Notes: a model not told the origin generated them from the sequence alone. Positions 38,191 through 47,013 are shown, numbered from the stretch's first letter. The stretch: 64,000 nucleotides of DNA from Geodermatophilaceae bacterium NBWT11 (GCA_014218215.1 CP043652.1:1240001-1304000), one strand, 5' to 3'. Numbers and translations are program-made.

Positions 38191-38961
38191 TCAGGTGCCC
38201 GAGAGCAACCCGGCCGCGGGCACCACCGCCAGCAGGGTGCCGGCGAACAGCAGCACGAGCAGCACCCGGGTCTCCAGCGGCGGCTGCTTCTGCCTCGCCC
38301 GCCAGGTGGCGACCCCACCGACCAGCCCGGTGACGACCACCGGGGCGGCGACCGCCGCCAGGTAGGGCAGGAGCTCCCAGAGCACGGTGAACAGGTAGTA
38401 GACGCCGATGCCGACCCCGACGGCCACCAGCAGCTCCGCGGCGAAGCGGGCCCAGGCCAGCGCCGACTGCCTCCCCGTGAGCGGTTCGCGCTCCTCCTCG
38501 GCCGCCGGCAGCACGACCTTGGGGATCGGACCGGTCGAGGCCAGGTCGGGCGCACCGGACCGCGACCCCACGCCACCGGGCACCCCGGGGGTGCGGGAGG
38601 GGCGCAGGCCGGGGATGGCGGCCGTGGTGGGCCCGCTCTCGAAGAGCACGCCCTGTCCGGGGGCGACCGGCTCGGGGAGGTCGACGTCGGTCTTGCGTCG
38701 ACCGACACGGGGTGGCGCGGGCTCGGCTGCCGGGCCCGCGGGGGTGGCCTCGTCGTCCGCCCGGCGGCCGCCGCCGCGGCGGTCGCCCGTGCGCCGGTCC
38801 CCGCCGGAGACCGGGGGCCTGGCCGACCCCTCACCCGGGCGGCGGCGCCGTCCCGCGGGTGGGCCCGACGTACCCGGCCGGGTGCCCGCCTCGGACTCCA
38901 GGCCGTGCTCACGCAGGATCTCGGCCAGGGAGCGGACCGAGTGGTCCACGGGATCGCTCAC
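38191..38961 (-). CDS. Proline-rich membrane protein of unknown function
   Basis: 256 residues. Residues 1-22 ([20 protein letters not shown]) form a conserved helix. About 130 disordered Arg/Gly/Pro-rich residues follow, then three hydrophobic helices at the C-terminus (about residues 172-190, 195-216 and 235-253). The equivalent in M. tuberculosis is Rv0497, function unknown. The GTG overlaps the ppx stop, so the two are co-translated. The disordered arm resembles scaffolding tails but nothing more can be said. Confidence 0.8.
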   Translation of the reverse strand: MSDPVDHSVRSLAEILREHGLESEAGTRPGTSGPPAGRRRRPGEGSARPPVSGGDRRTGDRRGGGRRADDEATPAGPAAEPAPPRVGRRKTDVDLPEPVAPGQGVLFESGPTTAAIPGLRPSRTPGVPGGVGSRSGAPDLASTGPIPKVVLPAAEEEREPLTGRQSALAWARFAAELLVAVGVGIGVYYLFTVLWELLPYLAAVAAPVVVTGLVGGVATWRARQKQPPLETRVLLVLLFAGTLLAVVPAAGLLSGT

Positions 38962-39902
38962 GCGCCCTCCAGTGCGTCCAGTCGGCGCAGGATGATGCCC
39001 TCGCGCAACGCCCAGGGGCAGATTGCCACGAACGGGACGTCGACCGCCCGCAGCGCCGCCCGGGCCACGACCGCCCCGGCCGCGACCTGGTGGGCCCGGT
39101 CGACCGAGACGCCCTGCAGCTGCGACAGGGCCCCGGCGTCGATCCGGGAGACGAACCCGACCAGCTGCCCGAGGCTCACCGCGCTCATCTGGCGGGGCAC
39201 CCGGAGGCCGGCCGAGTAGGGCGCGGCCCCGGTCAGCCGGGCCAGCGTGCGGAAGGTCTTCGAGGTGGCGACCACGAGATCGGGGGGCCCGGCCGCGGCC
39301 AGCCGCCGGGCCGCCGGGGCGAGCAGGCGGGAGGCGTGCGCGTCGAGCTCGGCGAGGGCCTCCAAGCTCGGGGTGCCGCCGCCGTGCGCCGAGGGCAGGA
39401 ACCGGCGGGTCATCCGGCCGGCGCCCAGGGGCAGCGACAGGGCGACGTCGGGGTCCTCGTCGATGCCGGTGGCCAGCTCCAGCGAGCCGCCGCCGATGTC
39501 CAGGGCCAGCAGCCGGCCCGCGCTCCACCCGAACCAGCGGCGGACGGCGAGGAAGGTCAGCCGCGCCTCGTCCTCCCCGGTGAGCACCTGCAGGTCGACG
39601 CCGGTGGCCTCGCGCACCCGCTCGAGCACCCGCGGGCCGTTGGAGGCCTCCCGGATGGCCGAGGTGACGAAGGCCAGCAGCTCCTCGCAGCCCTGCTCGT
39701 CGGCGACCTGCCGGGCCCGGCGGACGGCGGCCAGCAGCGCCTTCTCCCCCGCCTTGGACAGCACTCCGTCGTCCCCGACGTGCTCGGAGAGCCGCAGCAC
39801 CGACTTGTCGTCGTGCGCCGGGGTCGGGTGGGCGCCGCGGTGGGCGTCCACCACGAGGAGGTGCACCGTGTTCGAACCGACGTCGAGCACTCCCAGCCGC
39901 AT
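38958..39902 (-). CDS. Ppx/GppA-family exopolyphosphatase
   Basis: Releases phosphate from polyphosphate or acts on (p)ppGpp. 314 residues with the ASKHA ATPase-like phosphate loops [15 protein letters not shown] (residues 5-19) and [14 protein letters not shown] near residue 130. It lacks the C-terminal HD region of E. coli Ppx and so is the short form found in mycobacteria (Rv0496). ATG start 8 nt after CAGACT. A phosphate regulon two-component system lies 3 kb away. Confidence 0.9.
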   Translation of the reverse strand: MRLGVLDVGSNTVHLLVVDAHRGAHPTPAHDDKSVLRLSEHVGDDGVLSKAGEKALLAAVRRARQVADEQGCEELLAFVTSAIREASNGPRVLERVREATGVDLQVLTGEDEARLTFLAVRRWFGWSAGRLLALDIGGGSLELATGIDEDPDVALSLPLGAGRMTRRFLPSAHGGGTPSLEALAELDAHASRLLAPAARRLAAAGPPDLVVATSKTFRTLARLTGAAPYSAGLRVPRQMSAVSLGQLVGFVSRIDAGALSQLQGVSVDRAHQVAAGAVVARAALRAVDVPFVAICPWALREGIILRRLDALEGA

Positions 39903-39958
39903 GGTCGGACAGTCTGCCGGGTGGCCGGGCGCCGGCCCGCACGTGGTGGACTGGACCG

Positions 39959-40768
39959 GTGCCCGAGGACGACGTGAGCGGTGAGGTCGGGCCGGACTTC
40001 GCCCGGGAGTGGGTGGAGTTCACCGACCCGGCCGACCCCGACCACCGGGTGCGTGCCGACCTGACCTGGCTGACCTCGGCGTGGACCTGCGTCTACGGCC
40101 GGGGCTGCGCAGGGGTGGTCGCCGGGCGGGCCGAGGACGGGTGCTGCAACCACGGCGCGTTCTTCACCGACACCGACGACCTGGAGCGGGTCACCGCGGC
40201 CGTCGCCGAGCTGACCGACGCCGACTGGCAGCGTCGCCCGGAGTGGGGCGCGGACTGGACCGAGCCCGACGAGCTCGAGGACGACGGGGAGCAGGCGCTG
40301 CGCACCCGGGTGGTGGACGGCGCCTGCGTGTTCCTCAACCGGGCCGACCACCCCGGCGGCGGGGGCTGCGCGCTGCACGGGCTGGCCGAGCGCACCGGCC
40401 GGCACCCGCTGGAGACCAAGCCCGACGTGTGCTGGCAGCTGCCGGTGCGCCGCGAGCAGGAGTGGGTGGACCGCCCCGACGACACCCGGGTGCTGGTGAG
40501 CAGCATCGGGGAGTTCGACCGTCGCGGCTGGGGCCCCGGCGGCGCCGACCTGCACTGGTGGTGCACCGGGTCACCGCTGGCCCACGTCGCGCCCGAGCCG
40601 CTGGTGCTGACCTACGCCGCCGAGCTCACCGAGCTCCTGGGCAGGCCCGCCTACGCCGAGCTACGCCGGCTGACCGAGGCCCGCCTGGACCTCGGCCTGA
40701 TCGCCCCGCACCCCGCCAGCCCCCGCCCGGTGCCGGTCCAGGTCCACCGGCGCCGACCCACCACCTGA
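39959..40768 (+). CDS. Cysteine-rich protein of unknown function
   Basis: 269 residues. Cysteines cluster as [10 protein letters not shown] and GCCNHGAFF in the N-terminal third, with further Cys in [16 protein letters not shown] and WWCTGS; the middle holds [10 protein letters not shown]. The pattern suggests a metal or Fe-S site and recalls YkgJ-type cysteine clusters, but I cannot assign it. GTG start; divergent from ppx. Its last 108 bp overlap the convergent regulator gene. No signal peptide or membrane segment. Confidence 0.72.
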   Translation: MPEDDVSGEVGPDFAREWVEFTDPADPDHRVRADLTWLTSAWTCVYGRGCAGVVAGRAEDGCCNHGAFFTDTDDLERVTAAVAELTDADWQRRPEWGADWTEPDELEDDGEQALRTRVVDGACVFLNRADHPGGGGCALHGLAERTGRHPLETKPDVCWQLPVRREQEWVDRPDDTRVLVSSIGEFDRRGWGPGGADLHWWCTGSPLAHVAPEPLVLTYAAELTELLGRPAYAELRRLTEARLDLGLIAPHPASPRPVPVQVHRRRPTT

Positions 40769-41737
40769 GCCCAGCCGGGTGCGGAAGGCCTGCCGGTAGG
40801 CCCGCGGGCTGATCCCCCGGCGGCGGGCGAACTGCTCGCGCAACCCGGCCGCGGTGCCGAAGCCGACCAGCCGGGCCACCTCCTCCACCGGTGCGTCGGA
40901 GTCGGTCAGCAGCGTCTCGGCCGCGCCCAGCCGCTGGTCCAGCAACCAGGCGTGCGGCGTCGTCCCGGTGGTGGCCTTGAAGCGGCGGGCGAAGGTGCGC
41001 GGGCTCATCAGCGCCCGGCGGGCCAGGCCGTCGACGGTGATCTCCTCGGCCAGGTGCGCCTGGGCCCACCCCAGGACGACGCCCAGCAGGTCGTCCTCGC
41101 ACCGGGCCACCGGGGTGTCGACGTACTGGGCCTGCCCGCCGTCCCGGTGCGGGGGCACGACCATCTCCCGGGCCAGCGCGTTGGCCGGTCCCGGCCCGTA
41201 CTCGCGGCGCACCCAGTGCAGCAGGGCGTCGACCCCGGCGGCCGTGCCGGCCCCGGTGATGACCGACCCCTCGTCGACGTAGAGCACCCGGGGGTCGACG
41301 TCGACGGCGGGGAACCGGGCAGCCAGGTCACCGGCCATCCGCCAGTGCGTGGTGGCCCGCAGGCCGTCCAGCAGGCCGGCCTCGGCCAGCACGAAGGCGC
41401 CGCTGCAGTGGCTGATCAGCTGGCCGCCGCGGGCGTGGACCGCGCGCAACGCGTCGAGCACCGCGGGCGGGCAGGGCGCCTCCTCGTCGTGCCGGGCGGT
41501 CACCACCACGACGTCGGAGACTGCCAGGCGGTCCAGCCCGTGCTCGACGACCACGGTCAGGCCGGTGTCGGTGCGGACCAGGCCCGGCACCTCGGCCACC
41601 AGCGCGTAGTCGAAGCGCGGCAGGCCGAAGCGGGTGTGGTCGTAGCCGAACACCTCGCTGGCCGAGCCCAGCCCGAAGGCCCCGAGCGTGCCGTTGCCGG
41701 CCAGGACGCTCACCACCAGGGGACGCGGGTCGCTCAT
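40661..41737 (-). CDS. GlxA/AdpA-type AraC-family regulator
   Basis: 358 residues. Residues about 10-180 form a DJ-1/PfpI class I amidotransferase-like domain with a cysteine at the nucleophile elbow ([17 protein letters not shown]). Residues about 215-320 carry two AraC helix-turn-helix units ([40 protein letters not shown]). Streptomyces AdpA has the same architecture. ATG at 41737; an ATG four codons upstream is possible. A large inverted repeat covers its 5' end, so autoregulation is likely. Confidence 0.88.
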   Translation of the reverse strand: MSDPRPLVVSVLAGNGTLGAFGLGSASEVFGYDHTRFGLPRFDYALVAEVPGLVRTDTGLTVVVEHGLDRLAVSDVVVVTARHDEEAPCPPAVLDALRAVHARGGQLISHCSGAFVLAEAGLLDGLRATTHWRMAGDLAARFPAVDVDPRVLYVDEGSVITGAGTAAGVDALLHWVRREYGPGPANALAREMVVPPHRDGGQAQYVDTPVARCEDDLLGVVLGWAQAHLAEEITVDGLARRALMSPRTFARRFKATTGTTPHAWLLDQRLGAAETLLTDSDAPVEEVARLVGFGTAAGLREQFARRRGISPRAYRQAFRTRLGSGGGSAPVDLDRHRAGAGGVRGDQAEVQAGLGQPA

Positions 41738-41748
41738 GCGGCAGAGCA

Positions 41749-41783
41749 TGGCAGGAAATCGACGATCGTGGTCGTTCCTGCCA
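41749..41783. promoter_or_regulatory. Palindromic operator TGGCAGGAA-N17-TTCCTGCCA
   Basis: A perfect 9-bp inverted repeat with a 17-bp spacer lies between the GlxA/AdpA-type regulator and the divergent small gene. Half-sites resemble the published AdpA sequence TGGCSNGWWY (8 of 10). The size suits a dimer contacting two major grooves 2.5 turns apart. It overlaps the regulator's own promoter zone. Confidence 0.72.
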
Positions 41784-41819
41784 CTTCTGGTCCCGGCCGG
41801 ACCGCGCCAGGCTGCTCCC

Positions 41820-42071
41820 ATGCTGCTGATCACCTGCCCCGTGACCCACTCCGACCAGCTGGTCGCCGACCGTCGGGTGCGCCCGGTCGCCGACCCCCGG
41901 ACCCGTCCCGGCGTGGTCGCCGTGGCGGTCGCGTGCCCGTGCGGGCAGAGCCACGTCTACCTCACCGGACGGCGCATCGAGGAGGCCCGGGCGCGGCTGT
42001 CCTGCACCGCCCGGGGCCGGGCCCCGCAGCCCGCGGGCGCTCACCGCGCGGACTCCCCGGTACCCGCCTAG
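41820..42071 (+). CDS. Small hypothetical protein with CPCG motif
   Basis: 83 residues: MLLITCPVTHSDQLVADRRV starts the protein, and a second cysteine pair is found in VACPCGQSHVYLTG. The Cys spacing may bind a metal. It is divergent from the GlxA/AdpA-type regulator and shares its palindromic operator, so regulation by that protein is plausible. ATG 6 nt after CAGGCT. No family recognised; the ORF could also be longer upstream, but the promoter position disfavours this. Confidence 0.58.
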   Translation: MLLITCPVTHSDQLVADRRVRPVADPRTRPGVVAVAVACPCGQSHVYLTGRRIEEARARLSCTARGRAPQPAGAHRADSPVPA

Positions 42072-42074
42072 CCT
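42069..42074 (+). promoter_or_regulatory. -10 box for leaderless DUF3072 gene
   Basis: TAGCCT, then 7 nt, then the ATG at 42082. It partly overlaps the stop of the preceding gene. Confidence 0.5.
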
Positions 42075-42081
42075 CGAACAC

Positions 42082-42309
42082 ATGAGCGAATCAGAGTCGA
42101 AGGTCAACACCGGCCAGCCCGGTGACCCCACCGCCGAGAAGGACCCCAACGACTGGGTGACCGGCGATGAGCCCGCCACCGGTGCGCAGAAGAGCTACCT
42201 GTCGACGCTGGCCCAGCAGGCCGGTGAGGACGTCCCCACCGACATCAGCAAGGCCGACGCCTCGATCAAGATCGACGAGCTCCAGGAAGAGACCGGCCGC
42301 GGCAAGTAA
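42082..42309 (+). CDS. DUF3072 protein
   Basis: 75 residues, very hydrophilic. The core KDPNDWVTGDEPATGAQKSY followed by LSTLAQQAGEDVPTDISKAD is the DUF3072 signature. Function unknown; often small stress-associated soluble proteins in actinobacteria. Probably leaderless. Followed by a hairpin before the convergent regX3. Confidence 0.88.
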   Translation: MSESESKVNTGQPGDPTAEKDPNDWVTGDEPATGAQKSYLSTLAQQAGEDVPTDISKADASIKIDELQEETGRGK

Positions 42310-42328
42310 CCGCAGCCCGATGGAACGG

Positions 42329-42380
42329 CCCCCTCGCAGGGACCCGCGGCGTGCGGAGCACGTCGTGGGGGGCGAGGGGG
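42329..42380. terminator. Extended hairpin terminator between DUF3072 gene and regX3
   Basis: CCCCCTCGC (42329-42337) pairs with GCGAGGGGG (42372-42380). The intervening 34 nt can extend the stem through GCGTGC-GGA-GCACGT. It sits between convergent genes and should act in both directions. No T-tract. Confidence 0.65.
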
Positions 42381-42384
42381 TCCT

Positions 42385-43065
42385 TCACGCCTCGAACTTG
42401 TAGCCGAGCCCCCGCACCGTCACCAGCCACTTCGGGGTGGCGGGGTCGGGCTCGATCTTGGCGCGCAACCGCTTGACGTGGACGTCGAGGGTCTTGGTGT
42501 CGCCCACGTAGTCCGAGCCCCAGACCCGGTCGATGAGCTGCCCGCGGGTGAGCACCCGGCCCGCGTTGCGGAGCAGCAGCTCCAGGAGGTCGAACTCCTT
42601 GAGCGGCAGGGAGACCGGCTCGCCGTCCACGGCCACGGTGTGACGTTCGACGTCCATCCGCACGGGGCCGGCGCCCAGCGTGGCCTCACCGACCTGCTCG
42701 GTGTCGGTGCCCCGGCGCAGCACCGCGCGGATGCGGGCCAGCAGCTCCCGCGCGGAGTAGGGCTTGGTGACGTAGTCGTCGGCCCCGAGCTCCAGGCCCA
42801 CGACCTTGTCGATCTCGGTGTCCTTGGCGGTCAGCATGATGATCGGCACCGCGCTCTTGGAGCGCATGGTGCGGCACACCTCGGTGCCCGACAGCCCGGG
42901 CAGCATGAGGTCCAGCAGCACGATGTCGGCGCCGTTGCGGTCGAACTCGGCCAGGGCGTCGATGCCGTTGGCGGCGACGACCGCCTCGTACCCCTCACGG
43001 CGCAGCATGTAGGACAACGCGTCGGAGAAGGACTCCTCGTCCTCCACGACCAGCACTCGGGTCAT
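42385..43065 (-). CDS. regX3: Phosphate-type response regulator RegX3/PhoP
   Basis: OmpR-family regulator of the phosphate starvation response. 226 residues: a receiver domain with phospho-acceptor Asp in VLLDLMLPG (near residue 52) and Lys in VTKPYSARELLARI, then a winged helix with TRGQLIDRVWGSDYVGDTKT and DVHVKRLRAKIE. The ATG overlaps the senX3 stop (ATGA). The divergent phoU and PHO box support the phosphate role. Symbol follows the mycobacterial name; it is equivalent to Streptomyces phoP. Confidence 0.93.
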   Translation of the reverse strand: MTRVLVVEDEESFSDALSYMLRREGYEAVVAANGIDALAEFDRNGADIVLLDLMLPGLSGTEVCRTMRSKSAVPIIMLTAKDTEIDKVVGLELGADDYVTKPYSARELLARIRAVLRRGTDTEQVGEATLGAGPVRMDVERHTVAVDGEPVSLPLKEFDLLELLLRNAGRVLTRGQLIDRVWGSDYVGDTKTLDVHVKRLRAKIEPDPATPKWLVTVRGLGYKFEA

Positions 43066-44351
43066 GACCGTCCTCTCGGGGAACTCGGTTCGGCGTCGGC
43101 GTGACCCACGGGGGTCGCTCCGACGGCAGCTCGCAGGGCGGCGACCCGGTCGACCGACCGGCCCGCCTGGTCGTCGGTGGGTGCGGTGGTCGTCTCGGCG
43201 GGCTCCACGGGGGCCAGCGGGATGCGCAGGGTGAACGTCGACCCCAGGCCCTCCTCGCTCCACACCGTCACCGAGCCACCGTGGTTGGTGGCCACGTGCT
43301 TGACGATCGCCAGCCCGAGCCCGGTGCCGCCGGTGGCGCTGGCCCGCGACTGGTCGACCCGGTAGAAGCGCTCGAACACCCGGGCGCGGTCCGCGCGCGG
43401 GATCCCGATGCCGGAGTCGGTCACCGCGATCTCGGCGAACCCGGAGCGGGCCCGGGTGCCCACGGCGATCTTCGTGGCGTCCGGGGAGTAGGCCACCGCG
43501 TTGGCCAGCATGTTGGTCACCGCGGTGGCCAGCTGGGCCTCCACCCCGCGCACGACCAGGCCCTCCTGCTCCCCGACGGCCAGGTCGATGCCCTTGGCGG
43601 CCGCGGCCAGCCGGGTGCGGTCCACGGCCTCGGCGACGACGGTGGAGACCTCGACGGGGGCCAGGTCGGGCAGCGGCTCGGCGCCCTGGAGCCGGGACAG
43701 GTCGATCAGCTCGCGGACCAGCCGGGCCAGCCGGTCGGCCTCGTGGGTCATCCGGGCGGCGAAGCGCTGCACCGTCTCCGGATCGTCGGCGGCACCCTGG
43801 GTGGCCTCGGCCAGCAGCGCGAGCGCCCCGACCGGCGTCTTCAGCTCGTGCCCGACGTTCGCGACGAAGTCGCGGCGGACCGCCTCGACCCGGCGGGCCT
43901 CGGTGACGTCCTGCAGCACCAGGGCGACCGGGCCGGGCTCCAGCGCAGGGCCTCCGCCCAGCCGGACGCCGTGCACGCCCACCATCCGAGGGCCGGAGCC
44001 CACGAGGTCACCGGGCAGCTGGACGTCGGCCCGGCAGCTGCTGCCCCCGCGCACGTCCTGGGCGATGGTCAGCAGACCCGGGACCAGGAGCCGGGTGCCC
44101 CGGACGATGCCCAGCGCGCGGGCCGACGGGTTGGCCAGGACCACCTCGTCGGCGGCGTCGAGCAGCACGACCGCGGGGTCCATCAGGTCCACCAGCCGGC
44201 GGCTCAGGACGGCGACCGGGGGCGCCGGGTCGGGCTCGTCGACCGGCGACGTGGGCGGCCCGGCACCCACGGGACGGGAGCGGGCGACGAGGAGGCCGAC
44301 GGTCACCCCGCCCAGCAGCAGGCCGAGCGCCAGCCACAGCAGCGGGTGCAC
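43062..44351 (-). CDS. senX3: Sensor histidine kinase SenX3/PhoR
   Basis: 429 residues: an N-terminal membrane helix (residues 5-23), a PAS-like segment (about 50-150), HisKA with the phospho-His in NVGHELKTPVGAL, and the ATPase domain with NMLANAVAYSP, TDSGIGIP and GGTGLGLAIVKH. About 40 disordered residues end the protein. Only one membrane helix is evident, so sensing is probably indirect, through PhoU and phosphate transport, as in SenX3. GTG start 7 nt after TAGCAT. Confidence 0.93.
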   Translation of the reverse strand: MHPLLWLALGLLLGGVTVGLLVARSRPVGAGPPTSPVDEPDPAPPVAVLSRRLVDLMDPAVVLLDAADEVVLANPSARALGIVRGTRLLVPGLLTIAQDVRGGSSCRADVQLPGDLVGSGPRMVGVHGVRLGGGPALEPGPVALVLQDVTEARRVEAVRRDFVANVGHELKTPVGALALLAEATQGAADDPETVQRFAARMTHEADRLARLVRELIDLSRLQGAEPLPDLAPVEVSTVVAEAVDRTRLAAAAKGIDLAVGEQEGLVVRGVEAQLATAVTNMLANAVAYSPDATKIAVGTRARSGFAEIAVTDSGIGIPRADRARVFERFYRVDQSRASATGGTGLGLAIVKHVATNHGGSVTVWSEEGLGSTFTLRIPLAPVEPAETTTAPTDDQAGRSVDRVAALRAAVGATPVGHADAEPSSPRGRS

Positions 44352-44358
44352 GGGATCG

Positions 44359-44364
44359 ATGCTA
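44359..44364 (-). promoter_or_regulatory. -10 box for leaderless senX3-regX3
   Basis: TAGCAT on the minus strand, 7 nt from the senX3 GTG. The PHO box lies about 60-95 bp upstream of it. Confidence 0.5.
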
Positions 44365-44424
44365 GGCCGCTCCGGGCCCCGTCCTGCCCCGGATCCGGCC
44401 CGCGCACCCCCACCGGGGGGAGGT

Positions 44425-44457
44425 GTTCACGGGCGCGTGTCCGGTCGTTCACCTGCG
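44425..44457 (+). promoter_or_regulatory. PHO box (RegX3/PhoP direct repeats)
   Basis: Three 11-nt units in register: GTTCACGGGCG, CGTGTCCGGTC and GTTCACCTGCG. The third fits the published Streptomyces unit consensus GKTCAYYYRSG at all 11 positions, the first at 9, the middle at about 5. It lies between senX3 and phoU, as in the Streptomyces phoU-phoRP region, and ends 5 bp before the proposed phoU -35 box, the usual activator position. Confidence 0.75.
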
Positions 44458-44461
44458 AGGC

Positions 44462-44491
44462 CCGACAGCGGTGCCCCGCCCTCCCTATCCT
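44462..44491 (+). promoter_or_regulatory. phoU promoter
   Basis: CCGACA (44462-44467) and TATCCT (44486-44491) are 18 bp apart. The start of transcription would be near 44498, giving a leader of about 80 nt with a GGAGGGG ribosome site. The weak -35 box fits activator-dependent expression through the adjacent PHO box. Confidence 0.55.
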
Positions 44492-44576
44492 GGCCCCAGG
44501 CGCGACGGAGGCACCCAGACCGGGGTGCGCCGCGCCGGTGACGACGCGGCGAACGGGCCGCGTGCTGGAGGGGACC

Positions 44577-45233
44577 ATGCGGGACAGCTACCGCGAAGAG
44601 CTCGACGACATCAACGCCCAGCTGGTCGAGATGACCAACTCGGTGGGCTCGGCGATGAGCAAGGCCACCACCGCCCTGCTCGACGCCGACGTGGCCCTGG
44701 CCGACCTCGTGATCGCCGGCGACGCGCACATCGACGCCGTGCGGGAGAACGTCGACGACCGGTGCTTCACCCTGCTGGCCCGCCAGCAGCCGGTGGCCAC
44801 CGACCTGCGCGCCATCACCACCGCGATGGCCACCGTGCAGGACCTGGAGCGGATGGGCGACCTCGCCCAGCACATCGCCAAGGTCGCCCGGATGCGCTTC
44901 CCCGACCACGCGGTGCCGCAGGAGGTCCGCCCGGTCTTCCTGGACATGGGCCACATCGCCGAGAGCCTCGTCGCCCAGGCCGGCACGATCATCGCCAAGC
45001 GCGACGTCGAGGCCGCCGTCCGCCTCGAGGCCGACGACGACCTGATGGACCGCAACCACCAGCAGCTCTTCCGCGAGCTGCTCAGCGACGACTGGCCGCA
45101 CGGCATCGAGTCGGCCATCGACATCACCCTGCTGGGCCGCTACTACGAGCGCTTCGCCGACCACGCCGTCAGCGTCGCCCGCCGGGTCGTCTACCTCGTG
45201 ACCGGCGAGCGCCCCCTCCCCATCGCGAGCTGA
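44577..45233 (+). CDS. phoU: Phosphate transport system regulatory protein PhoU
   Basis: 218 residues forming two PhoU three-helix bundles (about residues 10-105 and 115-210), with metal-cluster acidic motifs such as RENVDDRCF and RNHQQLFREL. PhoU relays phosphate status from the Pst transporter to the kinase. Start ATG at 44577 with GGAGGGG 5 nt ahead. Divergent from senX3-regX3 and convergent with gpmA; no pst genes are present in the window. Confidence 0.95.
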   Translation: MRDSYREELDDINAQLVEMTNSVGSAMSKATTALLDADVALADLVIAGDAHIDAVRENVDDRCFTLLARQQPVATDLRAITTAMATVQDLERMGDLAQHIAKVARMRFPDHAVPQEVRPVFLDMGHIAESLVAQAGTIIAKRDVEAAVRLEADDDLMDRNHQQLFRELLSDDWPHGIESAIDITLLGRYYERFADHAVSVARRVVYLVTGERPLPIAS

Positions 45234-45237
45234 CTGA

Positions 45238-45305
45238 AGGACCCCCGCGCCCCCCACGCTTCGCAAGCTCAGCGCGGGCCCCTGCGCGGGGGCCGGGGGG
45301 GTCCT
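45238..45305. terminator. GC-rich bidirectional terminator
   Basis: AGGACCCCC (45238-45246) pairs with GGGGGTCCT (45297-45305), with further C-run/G-run pairing and an inner GCGC hairpin. It fills the 72-bp gap between the phoU and gpmA stops. Confidence 0.72.
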
Positions 45306-46061
45306 CTACTTCTTCCCCTGGTTCGCGACGGCCTCGATGGCGGCAGCAGCGGCGTCGGGGTCGAGGTAGCGGCCGCCGGGGGTGGTCGGCCTCAGGTCGG
45401 CGTCCAGGTCGTAGCGCAGCGGCACACCGGTAGGGATGTTCAGCCCCACGACCTCGTCGTCGCCCATGCCGTCGAGGTGCTTGACCAGCGCCCGCAGGCT
45501 GTTGCCGTGCGCGGTGACCAGCACGGTCTTCCCCGCCCGCAGGTCCGGGACGATCGCGTCGTACCAGTACGGCAGCATCCGGACGACGACGTCGGCCAGG
45601 CACTCGGTGGCCGGCCGGGCCTCCGGGGGCAGGAAGGCGTAGCGCGGGTCGGCGTCCTGGCTGTACTCGTCGCCGGCGTCGATGGGCGGCGGCGGGGTGG
45701 CGTAGCTGCGCCGCCAGGTCATGAACTGCTCCTCGCCGTACTCGGCGAGGGTGGCGGCCTTGTCCTTGCCCTGCAGCGCGCCGTAGTGCCGCTCGTTGAG
45801 CCGCCAGGAGCGGGTCACCGGGATCCACTGCCGGTCGGCGGCGGCCAGCGCCAGCTCGGCGGTGGTGATCGCCCGCTTCAGCAGCGAGGTGTGCAGCACG
45901 TCGGGCAGCAGGCCCTCGGCGGCCAGCAGCTCGCCCCCGCGGGCGGCCTCGGCGCGGCCCTTCTCCGACAGCTCGACGTCCACCCAGCCGGTGAACAGGT
46001 TGGCCTTGTTCCACTCGCTCTCGCCGTGGCGGAGCAACACGAGAGTCCCGGTATCGGTCAC
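45306..46061 (-). CDS. gpmA: 2,3-Bisphosphoglycerate-dependent phosphoglycerate mutase
   Basis: Glycolytic interconversion of 3- and 2-phosphoglycerate. 251 residues with the phosphohistidine motif [18 protein letters not shown] near residue 10, [16 protein letters not shown] near residue 87, and the second His in [11 protein letters not shown] near residue 185. GTG start. In mycobacteria gpm1 also lies next to senX3-regX3, and that conserved linkage is kept. Confidence 0.95.
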   Translation of the reverse strand: MTDTGTLVLLRHGESEWNKANLFTGWVDVELSEKGRAEAARGGELLAAEGLLPDVLHTSLLKRAITTAELALAAADRQWIPVTRSWRLNERHYGALQGKDKAATLAEYGEEQFMTWRRSYATPPPPIDAGDEYSQDADPRYAFLPPEARPATECLADVVVRMLPYWYDAIVPDLRAGKTVLVTAHGNSLRALVKHLDGMGDDEVVGLNIPTGVPLRYDLDADLRPTTPGGRYLDPDAAAAAIEAVANQGKK

Positions 46062-46081
46062 GGGACCATCCTGCCCGACGC

Positions 46082-46384
46082 TCAGCCGGTCAGGAGCGGC
46101 CAGGCCAGCCAGAGCTCCAGCAGCGCCGGAGGCACCAGCCCGACCAGCAGCCAGACGCTGCGCACCCGCCGCCCGGTGCTCCAGCGGACGACGCCGACGA
46201 CCGCCACGCACAGCGCCACGGTCAGCACGCCGTAGACCACGGCCGCGCCGTCGTCACCGGTGGCGAACTGGGCGAAGGCCGAGCGCACCGCGCACCACAG
46301 CAGCGGGTAGGCCAGCGCGGAGGCCAGCACCACGCCGGTCAGCGCCCGGGTGCGCTCCCGGGCGGCCTGCTGGCGCGGATCCAC
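46082..46384 (-). CDS. Small three-helix membrane protein of unknown function
   Basis: 100 residues with hydrophobic helices near 16-36, 46-67 and 75-98 and an Arg-rich N-terminus. GTG start 5 bp before the upstream hypothetical gene's stop region, and 20 bp ahead of gpmA. No family recognised. Confidence 0.7.
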   Translation of the reverse strand: MDPRQQAARERTRALTGVVLASALAYPLLWCAVRSAFAQFATGDDGAAVVYGVLTVALCVAVVGVVRWSTGRRVRSVWLLVGLVPPALLELWLAWPLLTG

Positions 46385-46389
46385 CGGAC

Positions 46390-47013
46390 TCAGCCCAGGG
46401 TGCCGGCCCGCCAGCGGCGGGCCGTGGCGGCGAGCTGCTCGGCGGTGCGCCCCAGCGCGTGCCCGCCGCGGGTCACCCGGTCGGCGGCCGCGGAGTCGGT
46501 GTCGTCGAGCTCGTCGGCCAGCGCGGCCCGCCCACCGGCGACCACCCAGCAGAACGCCGCGGCCCGGTCCAGGGCGACGTCGAGGTCACCCTCGAACACC
46601 CCGGTGAGCACCGCGTCGGCGAGGTCGCGCACGCCGTCGGGACCCGGCGGGTCGGCCAGCCCGGCGACGACCTCGCGGGGCAGCACCCGGCCCCGGCCGG
46701 CCTCGAACTGGCGGGCCGCGGCGACCGGGTCGCGCTGCACCCAGGCACGCAGCAGGTACAGCCGCCACAGCGCACCGGGCAGCGACACCGGCGGGCTGTC
46801 GGCCCACAGCTCGGCGAGCTCGTCGAGGCCCTCGTCGTCGGCCAGGGTGACCAGCCGGCGGGTGACCTCGGGGTCGTCGGTGTCGCGGGCCCGGTCGACC
46901 AGGGCGAAGGCGACCCCGCGGGCGGCCTCGACCGCGGCGATCGGGTCGACCTCCCCGGCGAGGTGGTCGCCGAGGGTGGCGCGCAGCAGCGGTCGGCGGG
47001 ATCGGGCGGCCAT
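46390..47013 (-). CDS. Soluble helical protein of unknown function
   Basis: 207 residues, predicted mostly alpha-helical from the even spread of Ala, Leu, Arg and Asp. Notable stretches are RDTDDPEVTRRLVTLADDEG and PGALWRLYLLRAWVQRDPV, which look like short helical repeats. ATG with GAGGAGG 4-5 nt ahead. It shares the strand with the small membrane protein and gpmA. I do not recognise a family. Confidence 0.72.
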   Translation of the reverse strand: MAARSRRPLLRATLGDHLAGEVDPIAAVEAARGVAFALVDRARDTDDPEVTRRLVTLADDEGLDELAELWADSPPVSLPGALWRLYLLRAWVQRDPVAAARQFEAGRGRVLPREVVAGLADPPGPDGVRDLADAVLTGVFEGDLDVALDRAAAFCWVVAGGRAALADELDDTDSAAADRVTRGGHALGRTAEQLAATARRWRAGTLG

